A DNA stretch of 64,000 nt from assembly GCF_021272185.1 (NCBI RefSeq), contig NZ_JAJSEC010000001.1, forward strand, positions 682,001-746,000. Reading direction: 5' to 3'. The notes under the pieces were generated by a model. That model made no database searches. It was not told the origin of the DNA and saw only the letters and a program-made list of their open reading frames with translations. Of this stretch, positions 53,485-62,118 are shown piece after piece. Source of the DNA: Roseivivax sp. GX 12232 (GTDB taxonomy: Bacteria > Pseudomonadota > Alphaproteobacteria > Rhodobacterales > Rhodobacteraceae). Position numbers and translations under genes: made by a program. Position 1 is the first letter of the stretch, and every line of letters starts with the position of its first letter.

Positions 53485-53885
53485 GCAGCGGGGCCCCGCG
53501 CCGCCGCCTCGCCCTGGTCTCGGTCCTGGTGCCGGACTACGCGGCGGGGCTGGCGTTCTTCGTCGACACGCTCGGTTTCGAGTGCCGCGAGGACAGCGAC
53601 CTGGGCGGCGGCAAGCGCTGGGTCCGGGTCGCCCCCGAGGGCGCCGAGACCGAGTTCCTCCTGGCCGAGGCCAAGGAAGACCAGCGCGCCGCCATCGGCG
53701 CCCAGGGCGGCGGGCGCGTCTGGCTGTTCCTCGCGACCGACGATTTCGACCGCGATCACGCGCTTTTCACCCGCCGCGGGGTGGTCTTCGAAGAGGCGCC
53801 CCGCCATGCCCCCTACGGCAAGGTCGCGGTCTTCCGCGACCCTTTCGGCAACCGCTGGGATCTGATCGAATACGCCCAGGGTTAG
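53481..53885 (+). CDS. VOC-family (glyoxalase fold) protein
   Basis: A 134-residue protein starting in the pyc stop. Begins RRLALVSVLVPDYAAGLAFF and ends VFRDPFGNRWDLIEYAQG, the typical vicinal-oxygen-chelate pattern with a late Glu metal ligand. The substrate is unknown; the translational link to pyc may only reflect crowding. Confidence 0.87.
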   Translation: MSSGAPRRRLALVSVLVPDYAAGLAFFVDTLGFECREDSDLGGGKRWVRVAPEGAETEFLLAEAKEDQRAAIGAQGGGRVWLFLATDDFDRDHALFTRRGVVFEEAPRHAPYGKVAVFRDPFGNRWDLIEYAQG

Positions 53886-53961
53886 GGCCCGGAACCCCCG
53901 CGGCCCCGACGGCACGCGCCCCAGGGCGCCCGACATCCGCCCCAGCAAGGGAAGGCACCCC

Positions 53962-54369
53962 ATGAGCAAGCTCACACTCTCCGCCGCCGATCTGGTCGCC
54001 GAGGCGCGCAGCCAGATCGCCGAGATCCCCACCGAGGAGGCGCTGTCGCTCGCCGAGGCCGAGGATGTGGTGATCGTCGACATCCGCGACGTGCGCGAAC
54101 GCGCCAAGACCGGCTACATCCCCGGCTCGGTGCATGCCCCGCGCGGCATGCTCGAGTTCTGGGTCGACCCCGACAGCCCCTATTTCCGCGAGGTCTTCGG
54201 CCAGGAGGAGAAGCGCTACGTCTTCCACTGCGCCTCGGGCTGGCGCTCGGCGCTGGCGGTCTTCCAGCTGCAGAAGATGGGCTTCGAGGCCGCGCATCTG
54301 CGCGACGGCTTCAACGACTGGGTGGCCAAGGGCGGCCCGGTGACCGGCCCCGAAGCCCAGAAGGGCTGA
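53962..54369 (+). CDS. Rhodanese-domain protein
   Basis: A 135-residue single-domain sulfurtransferase-like protein. The domain starts VVIVDIRDVRERAKTGYIPG and carries the active-site loop HCASGWRSALA with Cys90. AAGGGAAGG precedes the ATG. The stop directly abuts a hairpin, and tRNA genes follow. Confidence 0.92.
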   Translation: MSKLTLSAADLVAEARSQIAEIPTEEALSLAEAEDVVIVDIRDVRERAKTGYIPGSVHAPRGMLEFWVDPDSPYFREVFGQEEKRYVFHCASGWRSALAVFQLQKMGFEAAHLRDGFNDWVAKGGPVTGPEAQKG

Positions 54370-54405
54370 GGGGGAAATTTCCTGCCGCCGCGCGAAATTT
54401 TCCCC
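54370..54405 (+). terminator. Hairpin at the end of the rhodanese gene
   Basis: An 11-bp stem (GGGGGAAATTT with AAATTTTCCCC, one G-U) with a 14-nt loop, directly after the stop. The AT-rich inner stem and missing U-run make it an atypical terminator; it separates the gene from the tRNA promoter. Confidence 0.5.
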
Positions 54406-54434
54406 TTGCAGCCCGCGCGGCGATTTTTTACATC
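54406..54434 (+). promoter_or_regulatory. Putative promoter of the tRNA-Gly pair
   Basis: TTGCAG at 54406-54411 and TACATC at 54429-54434 with a 17-bp spacer, 20 bp before the first tRNA. Confidence 0.5.
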
Positions 54435-54453
54435 CGCGTCACTCGATTGGTAA

Positions 54454-54528
54454 GCGGGCGTAGCTCAGGGGTAGAGCATTACCTTGCCAAGGTAAGGGTC
54501 GGGCGTTCGAATCGCCTCGCCCGCTCCA
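54454..54528 (+). tRNA. tRNA-Gly (GCC), copy 1
   Basis: 75 nt including encoded CCA. Acceptor stem GCGGGCG with CGCCCGC; anticodon loop TTGCCAA with GCC; T loop TTCGAAT. Cloverleaf folds completely. Confidence 0.97.
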
Positions 54529-54550
54529 AATCGAGCCAGACGATGGATAT

Positions 54551-54625
54551 GCGGGCGTAGCTCAGGGGTAGAGCATTACCTTGCCAAGGTAAGGGTCGGG
54601 CGTTCGAATCGCCTCGCCCGCTCCA
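54551..54625 (+). tRNA. tRNA-Gly (GCC), copy 2
   Basis: Identical to copy 1 over all 75 nt, after a 22-bp spacer; probably transcribed with it. A recent or gene-converted duplication. Confidence 0.97.
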
Positions 54626-54753
54626 TCGGTCTTCTTCTCTTCGGAAAGTTTCAGAATCTGCGCCGAGCGCCGTCGCGCGCCGCCGCGTTGGATCGCAACA
54701 AACTGCGCCCCGCCCGACGACATCAGCCCCGCGACGCCAAGCCCCTGCCCCGC

Positions 54754-54993
54754 TCAGAACGCCTTGAAGGTCAACGTCGTCAGCGACCGCTCGATCCCCG
54801 GGATCACAAGCAGGTTCTCGTTGATGAACTTCCCGATGTCCTGGTCCTCGGGCACATAGAGCTTCAGCAGCAGGTCGTATTCCCCGGAGGTCGAATAGAG
54901 CTCCGAATGCAGCTCGCGCAGGGCGATCTCCTCGGCGACCTCGTAGGTCTTGCCCGGCGTGCAGCGGATCTGGATGAAGACACAGGCGCTCAT
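54754..54993 (-). CDS. Stand-alone AsnC/Lrp-type ligand-binding (RAM) domain protein
   Basis: A 79-residue protein: MSACVFIQIRCTPGKTYEVA, then SGEYDLLLKLYVPEDQDIGK and VIPGIERSLTTLTFKAF. This is the effector-sensing half of Lrp/AsnC regulators without any helix-turn-helix. It could bind an amino acid or form mixed oligomers with full-length Lrp proteins. GGGAGAG precedes the ATG. Divergent from hisB. Confidence 0.9.
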   Translation of the reverse strand: MSACVFIQIRCTPGKTYEVAEEIALRELHSELYSTSGEYDLLLKLYVPEDQDIGKFINENLLVIPGIERSLTTLTFKAF

Positions 54994-55125
54994 GGCACTC
55001 TCCCTTAAGCTCGGGCGCCAAGCTGGCACGGAAGTCACGGGCGCACAATGCCCCCGCGAACCGCCCCTTTTACTTCGCCGGACCGAGACCTATAACCCGC
55101 CCCGAACGCAGGAAGGACGCCCAGG

Positions 55126-55713
55126 ATGCGCAAGGCCGAGATCACCCGAAAGACCGCCGAGACCGAGATCTCGGTCACGCTGGAGCTCGACGGCAGCGGC
55201 ACTTTCGACAACCAGACCGGCGTCGGCTTCTTCGACCACATGCTCGACCAGCTCGCGCGTCATGCGCTTTTCGACATGACGGTGCGCTGCGACGGCGACC
55301 GCCATGTCGACGACCACCACAGCGTCGAGGACACCGGCATCGCCATCGGCCAGGCGCTGGCCAAGGCCATCGGCGACAAGCGCGGCATCCGCCGCTATGG
55401 CTCGTGCCTCTTGCCCATGGACGACGCGCTGGTGCGCGCCGCGCTCGACCTCTCGGGCCGGCCCTACCTGGTCTGGAACGTCGCGCTGCCCTCCGAGAAG
55501 ATCGGCAGTTTCGACACCGAGCTGGTGCGCGAGTTCTTCCAGGCGCTGGCCACCCATGGCGGCATCACCCTGAACGTCGAGGCGCTCTCGGGGCTGAACA
55601 GCCACCACATCACCGAGGCCGCCTTCAAGGCCGTCGCCCGCGCCCTGCGCGAGGCGGTCGAGCCCGACCCCCGCACATCCGACGCCATCCCATCGACGAA
55701 GGGCTCGCTCTGA
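55126..55713 (+). CDS. hisB: Imidazoleglycerol-phosphate dehydratase
   Basis: A 195-residue histidine-pathway enzyme (step 6). Family motifs with metal-binding His: [37 protein letters not shown] and [20 protein letters not shown]. Monofunctional type. AGGAAGGA precedes the ATG. hisH follows 2 bp after its stop. Confidence 0.97.
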   Translation: MRKAEITRKTAETEISVTLELDGSGTFDNQTGVGFFDHMLDQLARHALFDMTVRCDGDRHVDDHHSVEDTGIAIGQALAKAIGDKRGIRRYGSCLLPMDDALVRAALDLSGRPYLVWNVALPSEKIGSFDTELVREFFQALATHGGITLNVEALSGLNSHHITEAAFKAVARALREAVEPDPRTSDAIPSTKGSL

Positions 55714-55715
55714 CC

Positions 55716-56354
55716 ATGCTCACCGCGATCATCGACTACGAAAGCGGCAACCTGCACTCTGCCGACAAGGCTTTCCGCAACATGGCCCGCGAGCATGACG
55801 CCGGCGAGGTCGTGGTGACCTCCGAGGCCGAGATGGTCGCCCGCGCCGACCGCATCGTGCTGCCCGGCGACGGCGCCTTCCCGGCCTGCGCCGCGGCGCT
55901 GCGCGGCAAGGGCGGCGTCTACGAGGCGCTGCTCGAGGCGGTCGAGACCAAGGGCCGGCCCTTCATGGGCATCTGCGTCGGCATGCAGCTCATGGCCCGC
56001 AAGGGCCACGAATACGAAGAGGCCGAGGGCCTGGGCTGGGTCGACGGCGAGGTCCTGAAGATCACCCCCTCGGACCCGGCGCTGAAGGTGCCGCACATGG
56101 GCTGGAACGACCTGGTGATCGACCAGCCGCACCCGGTGCTCGAGGGCGTGCAGACCGGCGATCACGCCTATTTCGTGCATTCCTACCAGATCCGCATGGC
56201 CGATGCGGCGCAGCGGCTTTCCTACGTCGACTACGGCGAGGAGGTCACCGCGGTGGTGGGCTCGGAGAACCGCATCGGGCTGCAGTTCCACCCCGAGAAA
56301 AGCGCCGCCACCGGTCTGCGGATGATCGCGAACTTCCTGAAGTGGGCGCCCTGA
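55716..56354 (+). CDS. hisH: Imidazole glycerol phosphate synthase, glutaminase subunit
   Basis: A 212-residue class I glutamine amidotransferase that feeds ammonia to HisF. The nucleophile is Cys87 in GICVGMQL; the His-Glu pair is in IGLQFHPEKS. A VLPGDGAFP loop and GWND block are typical. Works with hisF at 58480. Confidence 0.97.
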   Translation: MLTAIIDYESGNLHSADKAFRNMAREHDAGEVVVTSEAEMVARADRIVLPGDGAFPACAAALRGKGGVYEALLEAVETKGRPFMGICVGMQLMARKGHEYEEAEGLGWVDGEVLKITPSDPALKVPHMGWNDLVIDQPHPVLEGVQTGDHAYFVHSYQIRMADAAQRLSYVDYGEEVTAVVGSENRIGLQFHPEKSAATGLRMIANFLKWAP

Positions 56355-56540
56355 GCGGGATCTGAGCCGGGCGCGGCGGGCAGGATTGGGCGTGGACCTA
56401 ACGCCCGGCACGCCCACGCCTGACGCCCGGACCTAAAGCGCGACGGCCACCGCTCTGCCACGGTGCAGCGCCCGAGACCTACGGGCCCCAGCGTCCCAGC
56501 CACAGGCGCCTCAGCGCCCCACTCCCACCACTAAACAAAA

Positions 56541-56566
56541 AAAGGCCGGGCACCCGCCCGGCCTTT
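56541..56566 (-). terminator. Terminator between hisH and the DUF2147 gene
   Basis: Perfect 10-bp stem AAAGGCCGGG with a 6-nt loop. On the minus strand it is followed by TTTTGTTTAG, a good U-rich tail for the DUF2147 gene. On the plus strand the tail (CTCGC) is poor. Confidence 0.8.
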
Positions 56567-56607
56567 CTCGCATCACGACGCCGGCCCCGGCGCCCCGGGG
56601 CCCGCGA

Positions 56608-56997
56608 TCAGTTCACCCGGCTCCAGGTCTGGCTCGAGCAGATCAGCCCGCCCGCGACGCAGCCCTGCAGCTTCAGCTTATTGCCGTTGAGCTGCATCTT
56701 GCCGAGGTAGATCTTGTCGTTCGACGGCCGCCAGACGCGGCCCTCGTATTTGCCGCCCCCCTGCGGGACCATGTTGCGCACCAGCGCCTTGCCCTTGTTG
56801 GGCGAGTCGTATTCGCCCTCGGCGTTGAAGGTGCGGTCGATGGTGCCGCAGATCTTGCCGCCGTTGCAGCTCACCAGGCCGATATGGGCATAAGACCCGT
56901 CGTCGACCTCGGTCTTCCAGGTGCCGAGGATCGGATCGGCGAAGGCCGCGGTGGCGCTCAGGGCCAGGCCCGCCAGGGCCATCAGGACAGGCTTCAT
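56608..56997 (-). CDS. Secreted DUF2147 protein
   Basis: A 129-residue protein with a signal peptide (MKPVLMALAGLALSATAAFA, cleavage before DP). The mature part shows the DUF2147 signature: ILGTWKTEVDDGSYAHIGLV and MQLNGNKLKLQGCVAGGLIC. Predicted periplasmic, lipocalin-like; function unknown. It lies on the opposite strand between hisH and hisA. Confidence 0.9.
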   Translation of the reverse strand: MKPVLMALAGLALSATAAFADPILGTWKTEVDDGSYAHIGLVSCNGGKICGTIDRTFNAEGEYDSPNKGKALVRNMVPQGGGKYEGRVWRPSNDKIYLGKMQLNGNKLKLQGCVAGGLICSSQTWSRVN

Positions 56998-57136
56998 GAC
57001 TTTCCTCCCAAAAAGTTCATCGCCCGCAGCCTGACGCGCTTTGCCCGCGCCGATCAAGGTTGACGCAAGGTCGCGTTGCATGTGCCGTCCCGTCATGCCA
57101 TCTGGCCTGCGACCCGAGAGCCTTGGAAGCACCGCC

Positions 57137-57859
57137 ATGATCCTTTTCCCCGCCATCGACCTCAAGGACGGCCAAGCCGTGCGCCTCCTGCGCGGCGACA
57201 TGGAGAAATCCACCGTCTTCAACGACGATCCCGCCGACCAGGCACGGGCCTTCGTCGCGGCGGGCTGCGACTGGCTGCATCTCGTCGACCTGAACGGCGC
57301 CTTCGCGGGCACGCCGGTCAATGCCGCCGCGGTCGAGGCGATCCTCGCCGCCTGCCCGGACACGCCGGCGCAGCTCGGCGGCGGCATCCGCGACATGGCG
57401 ACCATCGAGACCTGGCTCGACAAGGGGCTGGCGCGGGTGATCCTCGGCACCGTGGCGGTCGAACAGCCCGATCTCGTGCGCGAGGCCGCGCGCGCCTTCC
57501 CGGGCCAGGTGGCCGTGGGCATCGACGCCCGCGACGGCCGCGTCGCCACCAAGGGCTGGGCCGAGACCACCGATGTCGACGCCACCGATCTGGCCCGCAG
57601 CTTCGAGGACGCGGGCGTCGCGGCGATCATCTACACCGACATCAACCGCGACGGCGCCATGGGCGGGCCCAACACCGCCGCGACCGAGGCCCTGGCCCGC
57701 GCGGTCTCGATCCCGGTCATCGCCTCGGGCGGGGTCTCCTCGCTCGAGGACCTGACGCGGCTGCGCGACACCGGGGTGATCGCCGGGGCGATCTCGGGCC
57801 GGGCGCTCTACGACGGGGCGCTCGACCTCTCGGCGGCGCTGGCCGCGCTCAAGGCCTGA
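57137..57859 (+). CDS. hisA: HisA isomerase (ProFAR isomerase)
   Basis: A 240-residue (beta/alpha)8 barrel for step 4 of histidine synthesis. The catalytic Asp8 is in AIDLKDG and the second Asp in [14 protein letters not shown]. Phosphate-binding loops LGGGIRD and ASGGVSS are present. Separated from hisH by the DUF2147 gene. Confidence 0.97.
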   Translation: MILFPAIDLKDGQAVRLLRGDMEKSTVFNDDPADQARAFVAAGCDWLHLVDLNGAFAGTPVNAAAVEAILAACPDTPAQLGGGIRDMATIETWLDKGLARVILGTVAVEQPDLVREAARAFPGQVAVGIDARDGRVATKGWAETTDVDATDLARSFEDAGVAAIIYTDINRDGAMGGPNTAATEALARAVSIPVIASGGVSSLEDLTRLRDTGVIAGAISGRALYDGALDLSAALAALKA

Positions 57860-57881
57860 GCCGCGCCCCACCGCGCGCCGC

Positions 57882-58343
57882 TCACTCCGACGTGGCGGCG
57901 CCGGTAAGCTTCTCGAGCGCCCCGGCCATCTGGTCCAGGTAGTCCGCCTCGGGCGCGACCCCGTAGCCCTCGAACATCGCCGCAGGCCTCTCGTAGGCCA
58001 GCTGCACCTGCCCCTCGGCATCCTCGTAGGCCAGGACCTTCAGCGGCAGCTGCAGCCCGGCCAGCGCATCGTCCTGCATGGCGGGCGTGCCGATCTCGGG
58101 GTTGCCGAAGATCAGAAGCTCGCTTTCCGCCAGCTCCATCTCGACGCTCTCGGCCCCGCCGGCGTGATCGACCCGGGCGAAGATCGTCGCGCCGGCGTTC
58201 TTCACCGCGGTCTCGAGCTTGTCGATGGTCACCGCCACCGAATGCGGGCTTTCCTTCTGCACCACATGATTGTCGGCCAGGGCCGGGGCGGCGCCCAGAA
58301 GCAGGCAGGACAGGGCGGCGACGGGGCGGGCAAAGCGGGTCAT
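57882..58343 (-). CDS. Secreted DUF302 protein
   Basis: A 153-residue protein; the start at 58343 (MTRFARPVAALSCLLLGAAP) is preceded by GAGGAG, so it is preferred over 58361. Signal peptide, cleavage near ALA-DN. DUF302 features: SVAVTIDKLETAVKNAGATI, ARVDHAGGAESVEMELAESE and LIFGNPEIGTPAM. Likely periplasmic; function unknown. On the minus strand between hisA and hisF. Confidence 0.9.
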   Translation of the reverse strand: MTRFARPVAALSCLLLGAAPALADNHVVQKESPHSVAVTIDKLETAVKNAGATIFARVDHAGGAESVEMELAESELLIFGNPEIGTPAMQDDALAGLQLPLKVLAYEDAEGQVQLAYERPAAMFEGYGVAPEADYLDQMAGALEKLTGAATSE

Positions 58344-58479
58344 CTGTGTCTCCTCGATCAATTCTCACGCCCAACGCGCGCCCGCGCCCCGCCGTTTCCC
58401 CGCCCCGGCCCGACTGGCCGACTTGTGATCGGCGCCGCGCTTCGGCATATCCGGGTGCAAGCGAAAGGACGGATGTTTC

Positions 58480-59238
58480 ATGCTGAAGACACGTATCATC
58501 CCCTGTCTCGACGTGGCCGATGGCCGCGTGGTCAAGGGCGTCAACTTCGTCGACCTGCGCGATGCGGGCGATCCGGTGGATGCCGCGCGCGCTTATGACG
58601 CCGCCGGCGCCGACGAGATCTGTTTCCTCGACATCACCGCCAGCCACGAGGACCGCGACACCATGCTCGACGTGGTGACCCGGACCGCCGAGCAGTGCTT
58701 CATCCCGCTCACCGTCGGCGGCGGCGTCCGCTCGGTCGAGGATGTGCGCAAGCTCCTGCTGGCGGGCGCCGACAAGGTCAGCTTCAACTCCGCCGCGGTG
58801 GCCGATCCCGACGTGGTGACCCGCGCCGCCGACCAGTTCGGCAGCCAGTGCATCGTGGTGGCGATCGACGCCAAGACCGTCGAGGACGGCCGCTGGGAGA
58901 TCTTCACCCATGGCGGCCGCCGCGCCACCGGCATCGACGCGGTGGACTTCGCGCTGACCATGCAGGCCAAGGGCGCGGGCGAGATCCTCCTGACCTCGAT
59001 GGACAAGGACGGCACTCGCTCGGGCTTCAACATCCCGCTGACCCGCGCCATCTCCGAGGCGGTGACGATCCCGGTGATCGCCTCGGGCGGCGTCGGCACG
59101 CTCGACCACCTGGTCGAAGGCGTGACCGAGGGCGGCGCCTCGGCGGTGCTGGCCGCCTCGATCTTCCACTTCGGCGATTACACCATCGCCGAGGCGAAGG
59201 AGCACCTGGCCCAGCACGGCATCCCGGTGCGGCGATGA
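58480..59238 (+). CDS. hisF: Imidazole glycerol phosphate synthase, cyclase subunit
   Basis: A 252-residue (beta/alpha)8 barrel that partners HisH. Catalytic Asp11 is in [12 protein letters not shown] and the second in [12 protein letters not shown]. Phosphate sites VGGGVRS and ASGGVG. The stop overlaps the hisE start (ATGA-type, 59235-59238). Confidence 0.97.
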   Translation: MLKTRIIPCLDVADGRVVKGVNFVDLRDAGDPVDAARAYDAAGADEICFLDITASHEDRDTMLDVVTRTAEQCFIPLTVGGGVRSVEDVRKLLLAGADKVSFNSAAVADPDVVTRAADQFGSQCIVVAIDAKTVEDGRWEIFTHGGRRATGIDAVDFALTMQAKGAGEILLTSMDKDGTRSGFNIPLTRAISEAVTIPVIASGGVGTLDHLVEGVTEGGASAVLAASIFHFGDYTIAEAKEHLAQHGIPVRR

Positions 59239-59546
59239 CCCTCGAGGAACTGGCAGAGATCGTCGCGGCCCGCGCCGCGGCCGACCCCGAGGAGAGCTGG
59301 ACCGCGAAGCTCCTGGCCAAGGGCCCGGAGAAATGCGCCGAGAAATTCGGCGAAGAGGCCGTCGAGGCGATCATCGAGGCCGCCAAGGGCGACCGCGCGC
59401 GGCTCACCTCCGAGGCCGCCGACGTGCTCTTTCACCTGCTGGTGATGCTGCGCGCCCGCGACGTGGAGCTTTCCGACGTCATGGAAGAGCTTGCCGCGCG
59501 CCAGGCGCGCTCGGGCCTCGCCGAAAAGGCCGCCCGCGGGAGCTGA
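59235..59546 (+). CDS. hisE: Phosphoribosyl-ATP pyrophosphatase
   Basis: A 103-residue MazG-like enzyme for step 2 of histidine synthesis. Signature: [20 protein letters not shown] and [20 protein letters not shown], with the metal-binding Glu/Asp pattern. Monofunctional. Last gene of the local his group. Confidence 0.96.
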   Translation: MTLEELAEIVAARAAADPEESWTAKLLAKGPEKCAEKFGEEAVEAIIEAAKGDRARLTSEAADVLFHLLVMLRARDVELSDVMEELAARQARSGLAEKAARGS

Positions 59547-59590
59547 GCGCCCCGCCCCACCCTTCATCTTGGTCAAAATACCTCGGGAGC

Positions 59591-59632
59591 GCGAGGGCAG
59601 CGCCCTCGCCCGGGCCCCTAGGCGGGGCCCGG
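59591..59632. terminator. Tandem hairpins between hisE and the aminotransferase gene
   Basis: Hairpin GCGAGGGC-AGC-GCCCTCGC (59591-59609), then a 9-bp stem CCGGGCCCC with a 5-nt loop (59610-59632). The preceding ATCTTGGTCAAAATACCTCG is a stretch I recognise as a frequent intergenic motif of Rhodobacterales. Probably a bidirectional transcription barrier between convergent genes. Confidence 0.6.
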
Positions 59633-59642
59633 CCGTCACGTC

Positions 59643-60899
59643 TCAGGTCATCCGCGCCAGCGCCGAGAGCAGCGCGGCCACTTCCGCGCGGGTGTTGTAG
59701 TGGCAGAAGGAGACCCGCACCGCCGAACCCAGCCCCAGCGGATCGAGCACGTTGCCCGAATAGTGGTCCGCCTTGCGGGTATGGGTGCGGATGCCCTCGG
59801 CGTTCAGCCGCTCGACGATCTCGGTGGCCTCGAGCCGGGCATGGGCGAAGGTCACCAGCCCCTCGCGGCGGGCGTTCTCGGCCCCGCCCAGCACCGTGAC
59901 CTCGGGCATCTCGGCCAGGCCGCGCAGGTTGTCGGTGCCGAAGAGCGCCGCGTCGCAGAGCATCTTCTCCTGCGCCGCGATGGCCCCCGCGGCGGCCTCG
60001 AGCCGCGCGCGCGGCGCCTCGGCGCCCGAGACCGCGCCGCCGAGCCAGTCGAAATAGGCCACCACGTCCGAGAAGGTCGCATAGGCCCCGGTGTCGCGGG
60101 TGCCGAGCTCCCAGCTGCCGGGGCCGCCGGCGAGCGTGTCATGCGGCAGATCCGCCAGCCGGTCCGAGGCCCAGGCCACCCCGTAGCCGTGCCGCGAGAA
60201 GACCTTGTAGGGCGAGATCACGTAGCCATCGACATCCGCGCCGTCGATGTCGATGCCGCCGTGACAGGCGTGCTGGATGCCGTCGACGATGACCAGCGCC
60301 TCGGGCGCCACGGCGCGGATCGCCGCGGTGATGCCCGCGATGTCGTTGCCGATGCCGGTCACCGGCGAGGTGTGCAGGATCGTGGCGACCCGGGTCTCGG
60401 GCGTCACCAGCCGGGCGTAATCCTCGGGCGCGACGCCGCCCGTCGCGCTGTCATGCGGCACCTCGACGTAGGGCCGGCTGGATTCGGCTGCCCAGCGCCG
60501 CGCCGCCGAGCGCGAGGCGGGATGTTCCACCGAGGAGCCCAGCACATGGCCGCCCTCGGGCGCGCCGAGGCAGGCCTCGCGGATCAGCCGGAACAGCAGC
60601 TCGGTGCCGCTTTCGCCCAGGATCACCTGGCCGCCCTCGGCGTTGAAGAAGCGCCGCGCATCGGCGCGGGCCCGGTCGATCGCGGCGTTGAGCGCGGCGC
60701 TCGCGGCATTGGCCCGGCCCTGGTTGTCGGGCACCGCGGCGTAGCGCGCGGTGGTCTCGACCACGGATTTCAGCGTCAGCGCGCCGCCGGCGTTCTCGAA
60801 GAAGACGCGCGGGCCGGTGAAGGGGCAGCTCTCGACATGGGCGAAGCGGTCGCGGACTTCCGCGATCAACCCGTCATGGGCCTCGATGGGTGTAGTCAA
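59643..60899 (-). CDS. Class V aminotransferase, cysteine desulfurase-like
   Basis: A 418-residue PLP enzyme. The start is TTG at 60899, overlapping the yacG stop (TTGA), with GGGGAG 7 nt upstream. Motifs: FFENAGGALTLKSVVETTAR, HPASRSAARRW, VDGIQHACHGGIDID and the PLP lysine in VISPYKVFSRHGYGVAW. It resembles the TIGR01976 cysteine-desulfurase-like group, but no SUF/ISC genes are near and the substrate is uncertain. Last gene of the infA-proximal minus-strand run. Confidence 0.85.
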   Translation of the reverse strand: MTTPIEAHDGLIAEVRDRFAHVESCPFTGPRVFFENAGGALTLKSVVETTARYAAVPDNQGRANAASAALNAAIDRARADARRFFNAEGGQVILGESGTELLFRLIREACLGAPEGGHVLGSSVEHPASRSAARRWAAESSRPYVEVPHDSATGGVAPEDYARLVTPETRVATILHTSPVTGIGNDIAGITAAIRAVAPEALVIVDGIQHACHGGIDIDGADVDGYVISPYKVFSRHGYGVAWASDRLADLPHDTLAGGPGSWELGTRDTGAYATFSDVVAYFDWLGGAVSGAEAPRARLEAAAGAIAAQEKMLCDAALFGTDNLRGLAEMPEVTVLGGAENARREGLVTFAHARLEATEIVERLNAEGIRTHTRKADHYSGNVLDPLGLGSAVRVSFCHYNTRAEVAALLSALARMT

Positions 60900-61099
60900 T
60901 GCGTGCTCTCCCCGGTGGTGTCGCTTTTGGCCCGTGCCCGCATCGCCTGGTCGAGCGCCTCCTCGACGTCCTCGGGGTTCTCCGAAGGCACGGCATAGCC
61001 GCCCGAGAACCACTTCGACAGGTCCAGGTCGGCGCAGCGGCGCGAGCAGAAGGGCCGGTAGTCGGCCTTGGTGTCCGCGTTGCAGATCGGGCAGCTCAT
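60896..61099 (-). CDS. yacG: DNA gyrase inhibitor YacG-type zinc protein
   Basis: A 67-residue protein with a C4 zinc site C3, C6, C18 and C22 ([20 protein letters not shown]) followed by DLDLSKWFSGGYAVP. The family binds GyrB and limits gyrase in E. coli. Overlaps the RNase E/G stop and the aminotransferase start. Confidence 0.93.
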   Translation of the reverse strand: MSCPICNADTKADYRPFCSRRCADLDLSKWFSGGYAVPSENPEDVEEALDQAMRARAKSDTTGESTH

Positions 61100-62118
61100 T
61101 GGATCAGATCCCCCAGCGCGACGCGGTCGCGTTTGCGTTGCAGCTCGATGTTGCCCATGGGCGTCCAGCCCACGAAGGTCGTCTCCACGGCATCGGACTT
61201 CAAGGCGGCGCGCAGGACCTGTTCAATCTGCCGGCGCTCCTTCTTGGGGAAGGGCGCGGGGTCGATGACCACCACGCCGCCGAGCCCGCGCAGGCGCAGC
61301 TGGCGCGGCAGGTCGCGCAGCGCGGCGATCGTGGCCTTCAGCCCCGCCGCGGGCGAAGTGTCGCCGCCGGTGTTCACGTCCACCGCGACCAGCGCGCGGG
61401 TCAGCTCCACCGCCATGTGGCCGCCGCCCTTGAGCGGCACCAGCGGGTGCGCCAGCGCCTCGATGGCCTCGGCGACGCCGCTCTCCTCGAAGGCCTCGGG
61501 GCCGCGCAGGACCTCGGCGGGCATGTCCCATTCGCGCCAGGCGCGGGCATGGGGGCTGTCGCCCGCCACCAGCACCTCGGGCGCGCGGCCCTGGTCGGCC
61601 AGCACGCTGTCACAAAGCGCGCGCATCTCGCGGATGTCCTCGGCGATGGCCTCGCCGTCGGCGCCCGCGCAGGAGGACCGCAAGATCAGCCCGTGCTCGG
61701 CGCCTGCCATTTCCGCATGGGCGATCTCCAGAAGCGCGTCGCGCATCTCCTCGTCGCGGATGCGGCGCGAGATGTTCAGCCCCGGCGCCTCGGGGGTGAC
61801 GATGGCGTAGCGGCTCTTGAACAGGAGCTTCGCGGTGACCGGCACCGCCTTGCCCGGCTCGGCATGGCCGGTGACCTGGCACAGGAGCGGCTCGCCCGGC
61901 GAGATGCCCTTGATCTGGCGCAGGTAGACCTTGCCCTCGGGGGTCTCGAGGAAGATGCCCCCCTGCCCTTTCATCGGCCGGCCCGCGACGCCGCGGTAGA
62001 TGGTGCCCGGCACCGGGCCGTCGCCCTCGAGGAAGAGGTCCTCGAGCTGCCCGTCGATCATCAGCGCCGCCGCCTCGCGGCCGCGGTGCTCCCCCAGGAC
62101 AACCTGTGCGCCCTTCAT
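61096..62118 (-). CDS. Compact ribonuclease E/G family protein
   Basis: A 340-residue protein, shorter than RNase G (about 490). The N-terminal ~90 residues look like an S1-type RNA-binding region. Catalytic-domain blocks: [40 protein letters not shown] with the first metal Asp, and [20 protein letters not shown] with the second. The zinc-link and small domain of RNase E are missing. ATGA overlap with maf, 4-bp overlap with yacG. Confidence 0.9.
   Translation of the reverse strand: MKGAQVVLGEHRGREAAALMIDGQLEDLFLEGDGPVPGTIYRGVAGRPMKGQGGIFLETPEGKVYLRQIKGISPGEPLLCQVTGHAEPGKAVPVTAKLLFKSRYAIVTPEAPGLNISRRIRDEEMRDALLEIAHAEMAGAEHGLILRSSCAGADGEAIAEDIREMRALCDSVLADQGRAPEVLVAGDSPHARAWREWDMPAEVLRGPEAFEESGVAEAIEALAHPLVPLKGGGHMAVELTRALVAVDVNTGGDTSPAAGLKATIAALRDLPRQLRLRGLGGVVVIDPAPFPKKERRQIEQVLRAALKSDAVETTFVGWTPMGNIELQRKRDRVALGDLIQ

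Noticed and set aside
54454-54625. Integration site of a genomic island at the tRNA-Gly genes
   Set aside because: No integrase, no direct repeat of the tRNA 3' end apart from the second complete tRNA, and flanking genes are ordinary chromosomal genes.
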